Part shown: positions 34,880 to 46,210 of the stretch, piece by piece
Layout: every line of letters starts with the position of its first letter
Numbering within the stretch: the stretch's first letter is position 1
Source: Cycas panzhihuaensis
Taxonomy: Eukaryota > Cycadophyta
Direction: 5' to 3'
Assembly (NCBI GenBank): GCA_023213395.1
Contig: CM041465.1
Location: 22,630,001 to 22,694,000 of the forward strand
Length of the DNA: 64,000 nt
The notes under the pieces: model-generated
The model's input: the letters and a program-made list of their open reading frames with translations, nothing else
What the model was told of the DNA's origin: nothing
Database searches by the model: none
Program-made: the position numbers and the translations under genes

Positions 34880-35276
34880 TGTTAGAAATAGAGATGCAAT
34901 AATATAAACTCGTGAGTATAAAACATCAAACATGTAAAATAAACATCATCAAACATAATCATCACCACAAGACACCAAGATTTATACATGGAAAACCCAA
35001 TGTCGAAAAAACCACAGGAGAAGGTGGAGTTAGGACTCTACTTATGATCATAAGGATTACATCTTTCTCCTCTCTCCTTTCTCAAGTTCTCAAGTGGTGA
35101 GAGTACAAATATATAGTGATAATCACCTTATGAGTAGCCTATCACATATAATGAGTTGTTACATCATCCAATGGTGGGATAACATTGATATGTGTGCATC
35201 TCACATATCTCAAAGTAGGTGAATGGTGGGAAGTACATGTGTACAATGGACCCACATTGAACATTATGTTTTAACA
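34880..35276 (-). repeat. LTR (5') of the small element
   Basis: 397 bp partner of 33652-34048. Confidence 0.95.
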
Positions 35277-36345
35277 CCATGACTTAGAGCGCAAAGTTAT
35301 AAATAAGGGAGAAGGTGAGAAGAATAGTGTGGCACCTCACTAATCGACATACTTCCTAGTGCACCTCTTATAACTCTCTCTCTCTCCTTTTATCTCCCCC
35401 CTTTTCCCAAAAGGAATTTGATTATACTTGAATGGGGATTGTAGCCTACTATTTATGCATTTGCCCTCATAGGAAGGAAACATAAGAGGAATATGAATAC
35501 ACTTGCATTCTTGTCTCTTGTTTCTCCCCTTCCACGTAGAAATCGCAAAGGCATCCCTTATCTCCTTTATTTGCATAAGCATAGGAAAGTGGTGTGAATA
35601 AATACATCACCTTTTTTCTTTCTAGGAAAGAAGAGAGTAAACCAACCTAAGAACGTTCCGTCCCTTGCCATTATCCTTTTATATTTTGTATGCATGCATG
35701 TGCACAAGGGTTAGGTTAGGAAACCACAATTTAGTTGAAAGTATCTTCTTTCTTGCACCAAAAGAAAAGATTACATAAATCATTTATGCCTTTTCTCTCT
35801 CTTACCCCCTTCCTTAAATTATTCTTCTTTTGATAAAGGAAAAGAGAATGAGGTTAGGAGAGAGAGAGTCTTGTTGTTTATTTATATTCTTTTTCAAAAC
35901 CAATATCTTGGTCTTTTTACCACTCCATCCTATACATGGAATAAAGGATACAAACTAAACTTTTAGTATAGTTGAGCAAACCTTATATTTAGCTCAAACC
36001 CTAAAGGCACACCCTCTAAGAAATCCTAAAGACAATCCTCTGATAATATTATCCTTTAGATTTGGTTCCTACATACACCAAATCTTCTCTTACCCCTCAA
36101 CCAACCACTTCTTTCTCTTGCTTTTAGGTTCCCACTTCACAAGGAACCATCCTTTCCCTCTCGCCTCTTCTCCAAAGGAAGGCCTTTTATCTTATCCCTT
36201 TCACCATTAGGATAGGAGAGTTGTCCTTTAGGTTACTCAATAAACTAAGGATCACCTTGCCCAATCCAGATCCTAGAAGGTCTTCAGCCAAAGGAAAGGT
36301 ATTAAGCATTATTCGTGGGTCCCTGAACCTGCATTCTGACATACA

Positions 36346-38591
36346 AACACCCTTTGAAGGTGACCTATCCTCTCTTTTGAGACCCTCAAGCCCTTGATTT
36401 AGTTGTAGTGTTAGCTTAGGTGTCCTTACCTTTAGTGACCCCCTAGAGGTGCACTTCCACTAGAAACCATACTAGGGATCTGCTAATAAGGGAACATTCT
36501 GATTTCCCTTGTCTTAGCATTGTCCTTCTCCTTTGGCTCATTCCTTCTAGATTTGTTAAGCAACCCCCAACATATTTTCCTTACTTTACGTCCTTACCTC
36601 TTCTAAAGTTGTAGGTGGACCTTGAATATGACAATTTTCTCATCGTCTACGAGGTCTCCCTCCCACTTTAGAAGAATCTCCTTATTCCCCCCTTCCTTTG
36701 TCTGATTCTGAATCAATCATAGAAGGATATCCCTCAAAATGGGCATATCATACCTACATTTTTTAGACCCAACCACAAGCTTCAACCTCATTTTAGGGTC
36801 CTGACCAAGAGGGTAACAACCCTATTTTCTATCTTGGTGACTAAGAACACTCAAATTTCCATCATCTCTCCATATATGATGTGGGTGTGTTGTCTTCTAT
36901 GGGGTTCCAGCACCTCGATGAGATCACTCATGAGGGTCGACCTATGAGGTCTACTTTGCATGAGGATCCTTTCACCTCATATGAATAAGTAGGAACCCCT
37001 CCTACAGATGTCGTTGAAGTGTTATACCAATGCTTCTAGGTTGCAAGCCTCCAACCACCCCCAAAGTGGTTGTAAAGTATCTTGCATAACATAATGCCTT
37101 CTTCCTCTTCATCCATGCCTCCTTGTTCCTCCCAATCTATATTGATGTCTATGACAAGGCCATCCCCTATTATCTCTTATTCTTTATACACCCCTCACAT
37201 CCGAGGGACTATCCAAGGTATACTCACCTCTTAAATTAGATTGAGCATACCTCCTCCTAGTCAAGTGACCATGCCCCAACTGACCATAGTTCATCCCTCT
37301 TTTACTTGACCTAGGGGACCCTTATTCCCCCCTCCTTCAAGCTATGTAGGACCTATTACCATGCACCCTCAACCTCAATCTAGGGATCCTTCTCTCTACC
37401 TAGCCCCTAGATATACATCCCAACTACGGGGACATGGAAAGTGAAATCCCCTTCCCATTTATGGGATGGGCTCCCTCCACCCATATAGTGTTGTGCCTCC
37501 CATGGGTAGCCTATATAGGTAGAATCCCATTCCACACCTATCTCTTTCATCCTTATGTGCAACCTTGCACATGATGCCTTTGAAAAGAGGGTTTTCTCCT
37601 CCTTAGGGATATTTTCCTCAAGTCCCCTCTCAACAAAGGGTGTATTCTTAAGGAGGAGTAGGCCCCTCTTACCCATTCACCTCTTTTTCAACTCTCTCTT
37701 AGATGGGAGTAGTTACTTCCCACCAAGCAGGGGGGGGGAATCCCTATCCCTCTTATAGCCAAACCTCTCAAGGGGGGATTGGGTATTCATACCCATCTCC
37801 TCCTCCTTCTTTCATTAATCCATCAACTCAACTAAAGGTTCACCCCTTCATTAACTACAGGTCGACCCCTTTATCTATTGAGGTGCTAAGGATTAACTTG
37901 CCACCTCATCCTCTTAAGGTGCCCTAATTCGATGGGACCTCATCACAGCACCCAACCGATCATGTTAGGAGCTTCTCTATGGCATGCATTGATTATTGAG
38001 CCTATGACCACATTTTGATGAAGCTCTTTCCATGTTCCTTGTAGGGAGATGTCCTTAAATGATTTACTGCCTCCTTGCCTACTCTATCCATTGATTATAA
38101 TAGCTTGTGGACCAATTTGTCAACTACTTTGATGTAGCTCGTCCTTTCAAGAGTGGAATGAAAGCTCTTGTCTCACTTAAATAAGGTCACTAGAAAATGA
38201 ATCATGACTTTATGAGATGCTTTCATAACCTTCTTCACTCTACAAAGGCCGCATTGCATGAGGAGTTGAAAAGGGATATCTTTGTGAATGCCCTCTGCCC
38301 CAAGGTCCACATTAAAGTCCTCAAAATGGGGGCAGTAATGTGCGACTCTGCCATAGATAAATGCTTGGCACTCAAGGCCATTAAGATCCAAGAAGGTCTC
38401 AATAAACCTCTTAAACCATGACAATGACGAGAGGCACCCCCTTCGTCACGTGACCTAAGACCCCAACAACCCTAAAAGTCTTTTACCCATTCAATAGAGA
38501 AGACCCTTGACCCTTTGACTTTTGCTATACATTCCTTTAAATGCATGATGAAGAAGCTTAATCTCTAAACTCTTTATTCACCTTTAGACTC
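36346..38591 (+). pseudogene. Element B leader and gag, degenerate
   Basis: It begins with the leader AACACCCTTTGAAGGTGACC. The N-terminal gag with SDSESIIEGYP-like coding lies near 36700-36740, where G2 has EGYPSDW. A Pro-rich stretch follows (37700-37830), then INYRSTPLSIEVLRINLPPH (37850-37910) and the gag core with MNHDFMRCFHNLLHSTKA and LKRDIFVNALCPKVHIKVLK (38197-38350). Stops and frame changes break it throughout. G2 interrupts it at 38592; it resumes at 53025. Confidence 0.8.
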
Positions 38592-39046
38592 TATTTCCCA
38601 GCTTCTGGGAAAGGATATGGAGTGGTTGACTTAGGTAAGTGCACATATGTTTCTCACCCTATTATTGTTTTCTTTTGTGAGGAGTATTTGCTTGCATGCT
38701 ATGTCTTCGTAGATGGTTTTGTGTCATCTACGCCTATTCAGCCTATGATGACTATAGCAGGGGCACATTCCTAGCAAGTGTGACACCTTGGTGGCTGCAT
38801 CACTTCCCACAATCTTCCCTGCTCCCCTTAAGATTCACTTGACTTATGTGATGTTCACTTTTATGTCGACTCACCACCATTTGGCCTCCTCTTTGCACCC
38901 TTGAGTCCCATGATCACCTTTCTTATGGCTTTTGGTCTATTGCTTGCCCTTGGGTAGGTAGGCCTACCCCTCTGCTGGCCTCCTATTGCATTGGTCCACA
39001 GCCCTGGCTAGTTGTTTGGGCCTATTTTGCATTCTGGTCCTGCACC

Positions 39047-39096
39047 ATGGTAAATTTCACGGTACCGCGAAGTTTACCGCGGTACCGTGAAGTTTC
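39047..39096 (+). repeat. Tandem GGTACCG-GAAGTTT module in the LTR U3 region
   Basis: Two units of about 20 bp share GGTACCGYGAAGTTT and are flanked by CCATGGTAAATTT. The 3' LTR keeps only one unit (about 50745-50765). The unit is self-complementary around GGTACC. Confidence 0.7.
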
Positions 39097-39201
39097 CTGC
39101 AGTGCGACTATTATAACTTATTTTTTAAAACCATCATGGTAATTTACGTATTTATTGTAGAATTGCCACGTGTCTCTTAACCTAACTCAGTGCCAGTCGA
39201 G

Positions 39202-39221
39202 CCCTAATCACTTGATTAGGG
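39202..39221 (+). promoter_or_regulatory. Perfect 9 bp inverted repeat next to the LTR TATA box
   Basis: CCCTAATCACTTGATTAGGG ends 10 bp before the TATA box. The 3' LTR has a decayed form, CCTTAATTACTCGATTAGGG. It may be an operator-like site or a cruciform; the role is inferred. Confidence 0.5.
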
Positions 39222-39231
39222 TTGGGGCTGA

Positions 39232-39241
39232 GTATTTAAGT
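39232..39241 (+). promoter_or_regulatory. TATA box of the G2 5' LTR
   Basis: GTATTTAAGT, kept in the 3' LTR at 50899-50908 and followed by a pyrimidine-rich stretch. It is the likely start of gag-pol transcription. Confidence 0.6.
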
Positions 39242-41367
39242 CCTTCTCAACTCACTTTTAGGATCTTTTGGCTCCCTTCTAAAGGATCAACAAGGAAAAA
39301 TGCCCTGTTGTCTACTATCTTCTGTTGCTCTACTACTGTTTCAGGACTTTCAACCACTCTTCAGTGCCTAGCTCTCCTTTAGCTTCACTGTGACATCTTC
39401 ACAACTCATTGCATGCCTTGGAGAGGGCCTCCTTGAGGGGTTTTCAGTGTCTCCTTGTCCAGGCAGTCACCAAGTGGCCTCAGAAGTAGGATTTTCTCTA
39501 GCCATCTTAGTAGGGGCTTCATCCCTGCTACACTCCAGCTTTTCCTTAGATTTTCTAGTCTCTTCTCAGTAGGCTTTAGTAGAGGAAAATGCCTCCCATC
39601 TTCTCCAAAGATATTTATTGGTTTAAGGTCTTTCCTTTGCCTAGTTTATGCCCAGTTTTGCATGTTTTACACTAGCTTGCATATCTTGTTTCAAGGGTTG
39701 CTTCTTGTCTTTTCCTTAGACTTTTTTCATCTACTATTTAGGCCTCTTTTCCTACGTTTCATGCCCAGGACAATAGCTAAAGAGGGCTCCATAAGGTTTG
39801 GGATAGAGCTGGGTGGATTCTGTACCACCTTCATGCTTCCTAAGAGGCTCCTGCCCTCCAAACCTTCCTCTTTGACCCCGTGCTGTCCCTGGAGTGGGGC
39901 AAGGGATTAGTAGGCTATTTCTAGCCACTGAAATCAGTGTTGGCACTTGTTGCAGTGCTAGTTGGAGGGCTCATTTCCCTAATCTGGGCAACACATAAGC
40001 TCTAGTTATGTTTCTTGGCTTAGCCCTTCTCTCAACGACCCGATTTGCTTCCTATAGCACCTCAGCTCATTGAGCTTTGCTTTGGGATCTTTTTGCATCT
40101 TTGCTGCCCTAATTTCTAACTAGCTATACATCCATACCCTCGCTGCCTTGTGGCTTCTTGAGGGAGGGTAGGGTTACTCTTTGCAGGAGGTGGGCCACTC
40201 CAAGGCTTACCTATCTACTTACTGTTCATTTGAGTAGTTTCTACCATAGTTTATTACTGTAATCTTGTGGTTCATGAACACTAACATATATGGGTAGGGA
40301 CTTGTTTTTAGTATATGTACACATGTGTTATTGGGACTCCACTTTGTGTTGCTAGCCTCCTTTCTCTAGAAAAGGATATTTGTGCTTACTTACAGGTACG
40401 TGGAGGACGTAAGGGATTTCCCCCTTTTCTCTCTTGTGGGTAAGTGCGTTTACTCATATTTTATTATAGCATTTCATTTGTTGTTATTACTTTCCTTTTT
40501 TCCTTTCTTAGCACCCTAGTGTCGCTTCCGAGGAAGGTAAGGAAGCCCCATGCTTTGCCCTACCATGACCCCTCTTTCGCCATGCTTCATGGAGCGATTT
40601 TGGACACCTTGTAGGAGCGTTGCTGCTTCGATCATGTCTTCATCCTGGGTATATACTCCCGCTTCATTTCATTTTCTTTCCTTTAGAAGATTTTGCACGG
40701 TAGTAATTAGATCACTTAAAAGAAAAAAAGAAATCGATTCTCTCTTTGGGTTTATATTTTATTGGTTATATTTTATACACTACATCTATCATAGGAAAAG
40801 GTTTTAGGAAGATTTTCCCTCTAACCTTTCCCTTCGGATTGTAAACTTCACCCTTACCCTCTTGGCTTGTCATGTTTAGTTTAGTTTGCTTGTATGTGTC
40901 CTAGCATCCTCTTTTCTCTTGATTACTCTTTCGAATGGGGCAACTCTTGATCAATCAATCATTCCCGCTCCCTTCATCTTCCCTCGGTTTTCTTCTGACC
41001 TAGCTAGACAACCGAGAAGACCTTAACCTTAGGCTATTCACCTACTTTGCCTCTATTTGTTTCCCTCCACTATAGGGAATCCTTCGAGGGATTCTCTCCC
41101 TTCCCTTCCGGCCATCCAAGGGTGGGAGGATTCTTCTCCAAGATCTATCCAGGCTACTCTTCTGCCTCCCCTCTTCTTAGTTGAAGTGGGGAACCACCTT
41201 TAGGTAGCTGGGTACCATCTGTAGGTCCCAAGCTCGTGCTCTGGGGCACAAGGTACCCTGCGTGGTACTCGCCTTGCTTGTAGGTTCTTATCTGCACTCA
41301 ATAGTGTCATCAATCATCCTCACTATCCCTATATAGCTAGGTGGTTATCCTATAGACACACATCCAC

Positions 41368-41386
41368 TAGCGACCATACTAAGGAC
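41368..41386 (+). other. G2 primer binding site
   Basis: TAGCGACCATACTAAGGAC starts one base after the LTR. It matches G1 except for AA where G1 has GG. Confidence 0.55.
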
Positions 41387-41534
41387 TTGCCAGTAAGAGA
41401 GCTAGTCTTCATCCCTTTTCTGTTGGTATTGCTACCTTCTTGTGGTTCTTCCCACTTCATTTCCTCCGTTGGGTAGCCCCCAACATATACTATTTGTTGC
41501 CCTTTCTTTCTTCTAAAGTGTAGGTTAGCTTTGT

Positions 41535-43620
41535 ATGCGATACTTTTCTCGTCGCTTACATGGCTTACCTCCATTGTTAGAAGATCCCAGGTATTGTCCT
41601 CTTTCATCGTCGGATTCCAATTCGACTATGGAAGGATACCCTTCCGATTGGACCTACCATGCATTTGCGTCGGGAACTCATGAATTCCCTGCATCTATTC
41701 CAAGATCCACCCAAGAGGGTGAAGATCCTCTTTTCTACCCAAATGACCAACATCACTCACTCGATATCCATCCTTCTACCCATGTGGTAGAAGACCCGCT
41801 TTCTCTTAAGGTTCACCATTCGATTGGTGATTCTTATGAGGAACGCCCTAAGGGGTCTACGTCATTCAAGGTCCTGTCCACCTCTTATGGTCACATAGAT
41901 ACCCCTCCCTCTGATGTGGTTGAAGCTATTAGCGAGTGCTTTCAAGCGGCTCACCTTCAATCATGTCTTAGGTGGTTTGAAGATGTTCTGCGTGGTGGAG
42001 CATCCTCTTTATTTGCTCCTTTGCTACTATCTTCATCCACACCTACCCCTCCTACTACTAGTAACCCTTTCATTCCTGCATATTCATCCCGCTCCTTCCC
42101 TACACCAGCCTTAGGGACAAATGTCACACCTTCTATCCCTCGCCATGGTCTTAGTGCTTTGGGACCTTCTCGTGGTATGTCTTTCCCTTAGTTGAAGGTT
42201 AGCATACCCTTCCCTAGCCAAGCTAATGTGCCATCCTCTAACGTGGTGCATATATTCCCTAGTAGGCCTGCGGGTTCTACTAACTCTTCTGCTATTAGTC
42301 ATGTGGGACCCGCTCCCACATATCCCCAAAACCAACTTGTTGGTCCTTCCTTTTACATACCCCCAGGTTACACTTCTCAACCTTAGGGGCAGGGTAAAGG
42401 GAACATCATTTTAGCTTATGGTATGGACCCACTACACCCATATAGGGTTGCACCACCTACAGGTGGCCCATATGGGCAAAACCTAGTTCCACACCCTCCT
42501 TTCTTGCCATTTAGCATGGTCCCTTTCGCTGCATCTTCATAGGGGAACGCAACTCTCTTTCAAGGTGCTTATCCTTAAGCCCCCTTCTAGCAAGGGGTAT
42601 TTCCTTAAGGAGGGATGGGTTTGCCACCCCTGTCCGTTCCTTGCTCACTACCTACTACATCATTCGTTGATCCTACAGTCTAGGAAAGGGCGCATCCCTT
42701 CATGGACTATAGATCAACACCTCTATCTATTGAGGCATTAAGAACTAATATGCCGCCTCATCCTTATGAAGTTCCTAGATTTGATAGAACTTCCTCGCAA
42801 GACCCAGCAGAATACGTGTATAGTTTTTCTGTGGCATGTATTAATTATTGGGGTTACGACCATATCTTAATAAAATTATTTCTACGATCTTTGCAGGGTG
42901 ATGCCCTTAAGTGGTTCTATCGCCTCCCTGCCCACTCTATCTTTTCATTCCAGCAATTGGTGGATGAATTTATCAACTACTTTAATGTAGCTCATCCATT
43001 TGAAAGTGGAATGAAATCCTTCCTATTACTCAAATAAGGTCACGATGAGATGAATCATGACTTTGTGTGATGATTCCATGACCTTCTTTACTCCACTAAG
43101 GCCACGTTACCCGAGGAGTTGAAGAGAGACCTTTTCGTTAACACACTTCATCCCAAAGTATATGTGGAAGTCCTTAAGATGGGGGTGACCACATGTGACT
43201 CTGTGATTACAAAGTGCTTAGTGTTAGAGGCTATTGAGATCCAGGCTAGACTCAAGAAGCCTCTCAAGCCTTCACAGTGACGTGAGGTACCACCTCCAAC
43301 TAAGGATACTAAACCCTAACAATCTTTTAGGTCTTCTTCTCATCCAACTAAGAAGACCTTAGACCCCCTTACTTCTGCCATATGTTCATTCGAACGTATG
43401 ATGAAGGAGCTCAAACTTCAAGCCCCTTCATCTCCAACTTTTAACAAATAAATTCAACAAGCTACCCAAGCTTCCCTCCCTGGGAATGGAAATGCCCAGT
43501 CCTCTCAAGCAAGGAAGATAGATCCCTCGCTTGAGAAGAAGTGGTGCTCCATTCATGGGGAGTGCTTCTACAATGACTCACGTTGTAGGCCCTAGCATTC
43601 CAAGGATGCCCCTCGACATG
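41535..43620 (+). pseudogene. G2 gag, mostly open
   Basis: The start is ATG at 41535, opening MRYFSRRLHGLPPLLEDP and matching the G1 start. 218 codons are open up to 42191. The first part is Pro/Ser-rich with EGYPSDWTYHAF and DVVEAISECF. The gag core lies at 42702-43280: EVPRFDRTSSQDPAEY, INYWGYDHILIKLFLRSL, GDALKWFYRLPAHSI, FQQLVDEFINYF and LKRDLFVNTLHPKVYVEVLK, the Retrotrans_gag pattern. The tail KKWCSIHGECFYNDSRC (43540-43590) is the zinc-knuckle counterpart. Stops include TAA at 43035 and TAG at 43593. A frameshift near 43915-43925 separates gag from protease. Confidence 0.88.
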
Positions 43621-44119
43621 ACTTATCCCCTAAACGGGCCTTAAGGCCTAATCTAGACCAATCATTCCATAAGGATCCTTTTCCCAAGCATGGGGAATGT
43701 GATCACAACACCCAATTCAAGAATAACTAGAATTGAGGAAGATCACCAAATTCCTGTCCTTCCTGCGATAAAGAGAAGGGTGCCTAGGATTCGTCCTCTT
43801 CCTCTCATTCCCCTAATCGATGCACCCGATCACCTTCGCAGTCCCGGAATAAGGGAAAGAAGGTGATCCAAATGCTTGAGGCTACTTCTTTGTATGCCCT
43901 TACTTGGTCTCAAGCCCCAAAGAAGCAGTTGGTGCTTCTTCTTGTACTCCTTTCGATCCTCTTCCAGAGAACCCTCCTCTGGAAGTGCCTCTTTTTCCTA
44001 AGGCCATTCCCATGTGTCTAGGTAATTACGATTTTCAAAGGGCACTTACCTAACCTACTGCAAATGATAAGCCTTTCTCCATCATTGATGAACTCCATAC
44101 TATCACTGCGAGAATATCT

Positions 44120-44660
44120 TTGATGGATGTTTTGAAGAGTTGTCCTAAGCAACATGCCCTCCTTTTGGAAGCTTTAGGATCGAATGACATGCCCGTCCAT
44201 GCTTTGGGTGTCACCCAAAGTCGTGAACCTGTTATTTCTTTTGATCCTAAGGACCTTCCTCCCGCATGTGAAAGGGAATGTCAGTGGAACTTCCCATTTA
44301 CTATTATCATCGATACACTCGACTACACCTTGTGAAGGACTGTTGTCGACAATGGTTCTTCCATGAATGCCATGCCCTTGCGTGTCATGCAAGAGCTTGG
44401 TATTTTTACCTTAGAACCTGTTCCATGGCGATGCCAAGGCTACGATGGTAGTGAAAAGACCCCATTGGGATCTGTCGTGATTTTTCTCACTCTTGAGGGC
44501 AAGACTATCCTCGCTGATATTGTAGTCCTCGACGTCGACGTTGACTACAACCTTCTCTTAGGTTGACCATGGCTTGATCAAATGGGAGCTATGTGTTCGA
44601 CTCTCTGGGGGCAACTTAAATTTGTCCATGATAGACGAATGAGGGTTATTTCCTACGAAC
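44120..44660 (+). pseudogene. G2 aspartic protease
   Basis: SLMDVLKSCPKQHALLLEAL leads in. After a TGA at 44333, RTVVDNGSSMNAMPLRVMQ gives the active-site block. GYDGSEKTPLG and ADIVVLDVDVDYNLLLG follow. A TGA at 44564 stands where G1 has CGA (Arg) before PWLDQM. All pieces are in one frame, so only two substitutions break this protease. Confidence 0.85.
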
Positions 44661-45643
44661 GCCTACTTACCAAACAAACCCATCCTGTCAATCAGGGAAG
44701 CCAAGGCCCTTCTACTTATACCTTAGCTTGCTCCATTAGTATACCTAATCCATCTCACACTAAAGAAGATCCCGCATCTTCTTTTCCTAGTCTCACACAT
44801 TTCACTCCTATTAGCATTGGGAGTTGCGGGTACCTCGCCTCGTTTAGTGATGATGAGTCATACGACGAGGACGAGGATTATTTCCACCCCATCTCCTTCC
44901 TCTTTGCCAGTAGGTCACACCCATCCCGTTCTAGATCCCCATTTAGAACCTCTTTCATTAGTGAGACTAGCCACTCCTATGTGTCACATGTCATCGCTCG
45001 TGTTGATTCATCCGTCATCAGTTCTTCCTCTTCATCACTCCCCATAGGTGATGGCTTCAAAGAATTACCTTTTGCTCCTTCCGAGGAGCCCCTTCTTGAC
45101 TCTCTCTTAGAGTCTATCGAGGATGTCAGGCAACCCAACGACCATCACAGTCCCATTGCCCTCACTTCCTCTAGTACTTCATCTATTCAGAGTAAGGTCA
45201 TCCACGGGGTGGATTACTTCAAAGATGATGAAGCCTTACTTGAGCACTTAGCGGGCTCCATGCCCAACCTAGTCCAGATTCCCTCTCTATGTGTCTCCCT
45301 TCGAGGTCTTATTGATGAGGAATTGATCTGCTAGGCTCGTCTCCTAGACCTCGAAGCTTTGGATGAGAGACGTTTAGCTGCTTATCAAGCTAACCTGGCA
45401 TCCAAAGCTCGCTCACAAAGGACCTATGATAAACATCTGTGTTCCTGTCCTTTGTTTCCTGGGGACTATGTCCTCAAATTAGAATATCTTCATGATTGTT
45501 TGACCAAATTCAAACCTAGATGGGTTGGCCCTTTCATCATTATCGAAACCCTCAGTAATGATACTTATAGGATTGCCACCCTGGAAGGTCTCGAGTTTGA
45601 GAAAGCTATTAATGGGAAATTCCTTAAGAAGTTTTACTGGTGA
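44582..45643 (+). pseudogene. G2 fusion of PR-RT linker to integrase C-terminus (deletion scar)
   Basis: The linker (SRSHPSRSRSPFRTSF, SHVIARVD, VIHGVDYFKDDEALLEHLAG) runs straight into QIPSLCVSLRGLIDEE, which in G1 lies at the end of the integrase core. Everything between, about 2.57 kb at 19199-21769 in G1, is missing. The frame is kept: after a single TAG at 45332 it continues through LDLEALDERRLAAY and KFKPRWVGPFIIIE to KKFYW (45359-45643). The junction lies at about 45255-45265. The result is a linker plus GPF-domain protein without RT, RNase H or integrase catalytic residues. Confidence 0.9.
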
Positions 45644-46210
45644 CCTTGCGGTCACCTCACCCACGCTCTGAAATGAGCCTAAACTACCATCTTAAGTTTG
45701 TTCCCATTCCTCCCAGCCATGGGTGGAATGATAACTTAGGATGGCCTCTTCATCTCCTTTAGGTTCCTCCCGCAGAACCTATGTTCCCATTTCCTTTAGG
45801 ACCTTGTCCTCCTATTTGGGCATCCCCCAGTTAGGATGACGCTCAGGAGTATCATTACTCCCTTTTTGCTCAGTATTTCCTTTGCATATCCCACTATGCT
45901 CCCATGTGGACATGTGTGTCACCTTATTCCTAACCCACATGTGTCTATCATCCCTACTCATGGTGTTCATGTGTGCTCCTATTAGGTATATGGCCCTGCA
46001 TGAAAGGAAATACGTGCATCCCAAACAACTATTATAACAAAATACAAAGCATACATAACAAGCCATCCGCATCATATACACAGCATCACATATTCAAATG
46101 GGGCGCCAATTGCCCCATCTCTATATATACATAAAAATCGTGTGTCATATCATACATATGGTGTGGTACATCCTCTGTGGGAAGGCAGTGTCCTTGCAGA
46201 AGGGGTATAA
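45644..46210. other. G2 spacer between convergent pol and antisense gene
   Basis: Homologous to 18170-18794 in G1, with no supported gene. TA-rich near 46220. Confidence 0.6.

Larger units (their letters stand above)
33652..35276 (-). mobile_element. Small non-autonomous LTR retrotransposon (copia-type ends)
   Basis: 1625 bp with two 397 bp LTRs (33652-34048 and 34880-35276) that start TGTTAGAAATAG and end TTTTAACA. The internal part is only 831 bp and has no gag or pol. On the minus strand the primer site TGGTATCCAAGC (34868-34879) touches the right LTR and the purine tract ATTATAGGGGAG (34049-34060) touches the left LTR. The target duplication is CCATA/CCATG with one transition. It sits in LTR B, where LTRs of G1/G2 type read on through CCATGAC. 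The family would need pol proteins from another element. It is larger than most TRIMs and smaller than LARDs. Confidence 0.9.
31558..36345 (+). repeat. Element B 5' LTR, with nested small LTR element
   Basis: It starts TGTCTATCCCC and ends ATTCTGACATACA; net of the inserted element it is about 3.16 kb. It aligns with LTR A and LTR C. Its first 30 bp form a hairpin. Two TA microsatellites (32961-33052, 33387-33453) enlarge it. No gene is present: ORFs at 32871-33065 and 32930-33193 are Ile-Tyr runs made by the TA repeat. Confidence 0.8.
38592..41366 (+). repeat. G2 5' LTR
   Basis: 2775 bp, TATTTCCCAGC (TG mutated to TA)...CACACATCCA. ORFs at 39170-39910 are not kept in the partner LTR. Confidence 0.94.

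Noticed and set aside
33684-35100. Two similar 62-codon ORFs as a possible gene pair
   Set aside because: They are the two LTR copies of the small element.
39455-39910. 151-codon ORF in the G2 5' LTR
   Set aside because: Broken in the matching part of the 3' LTR and absent from G1 LTRs; no domain seen.
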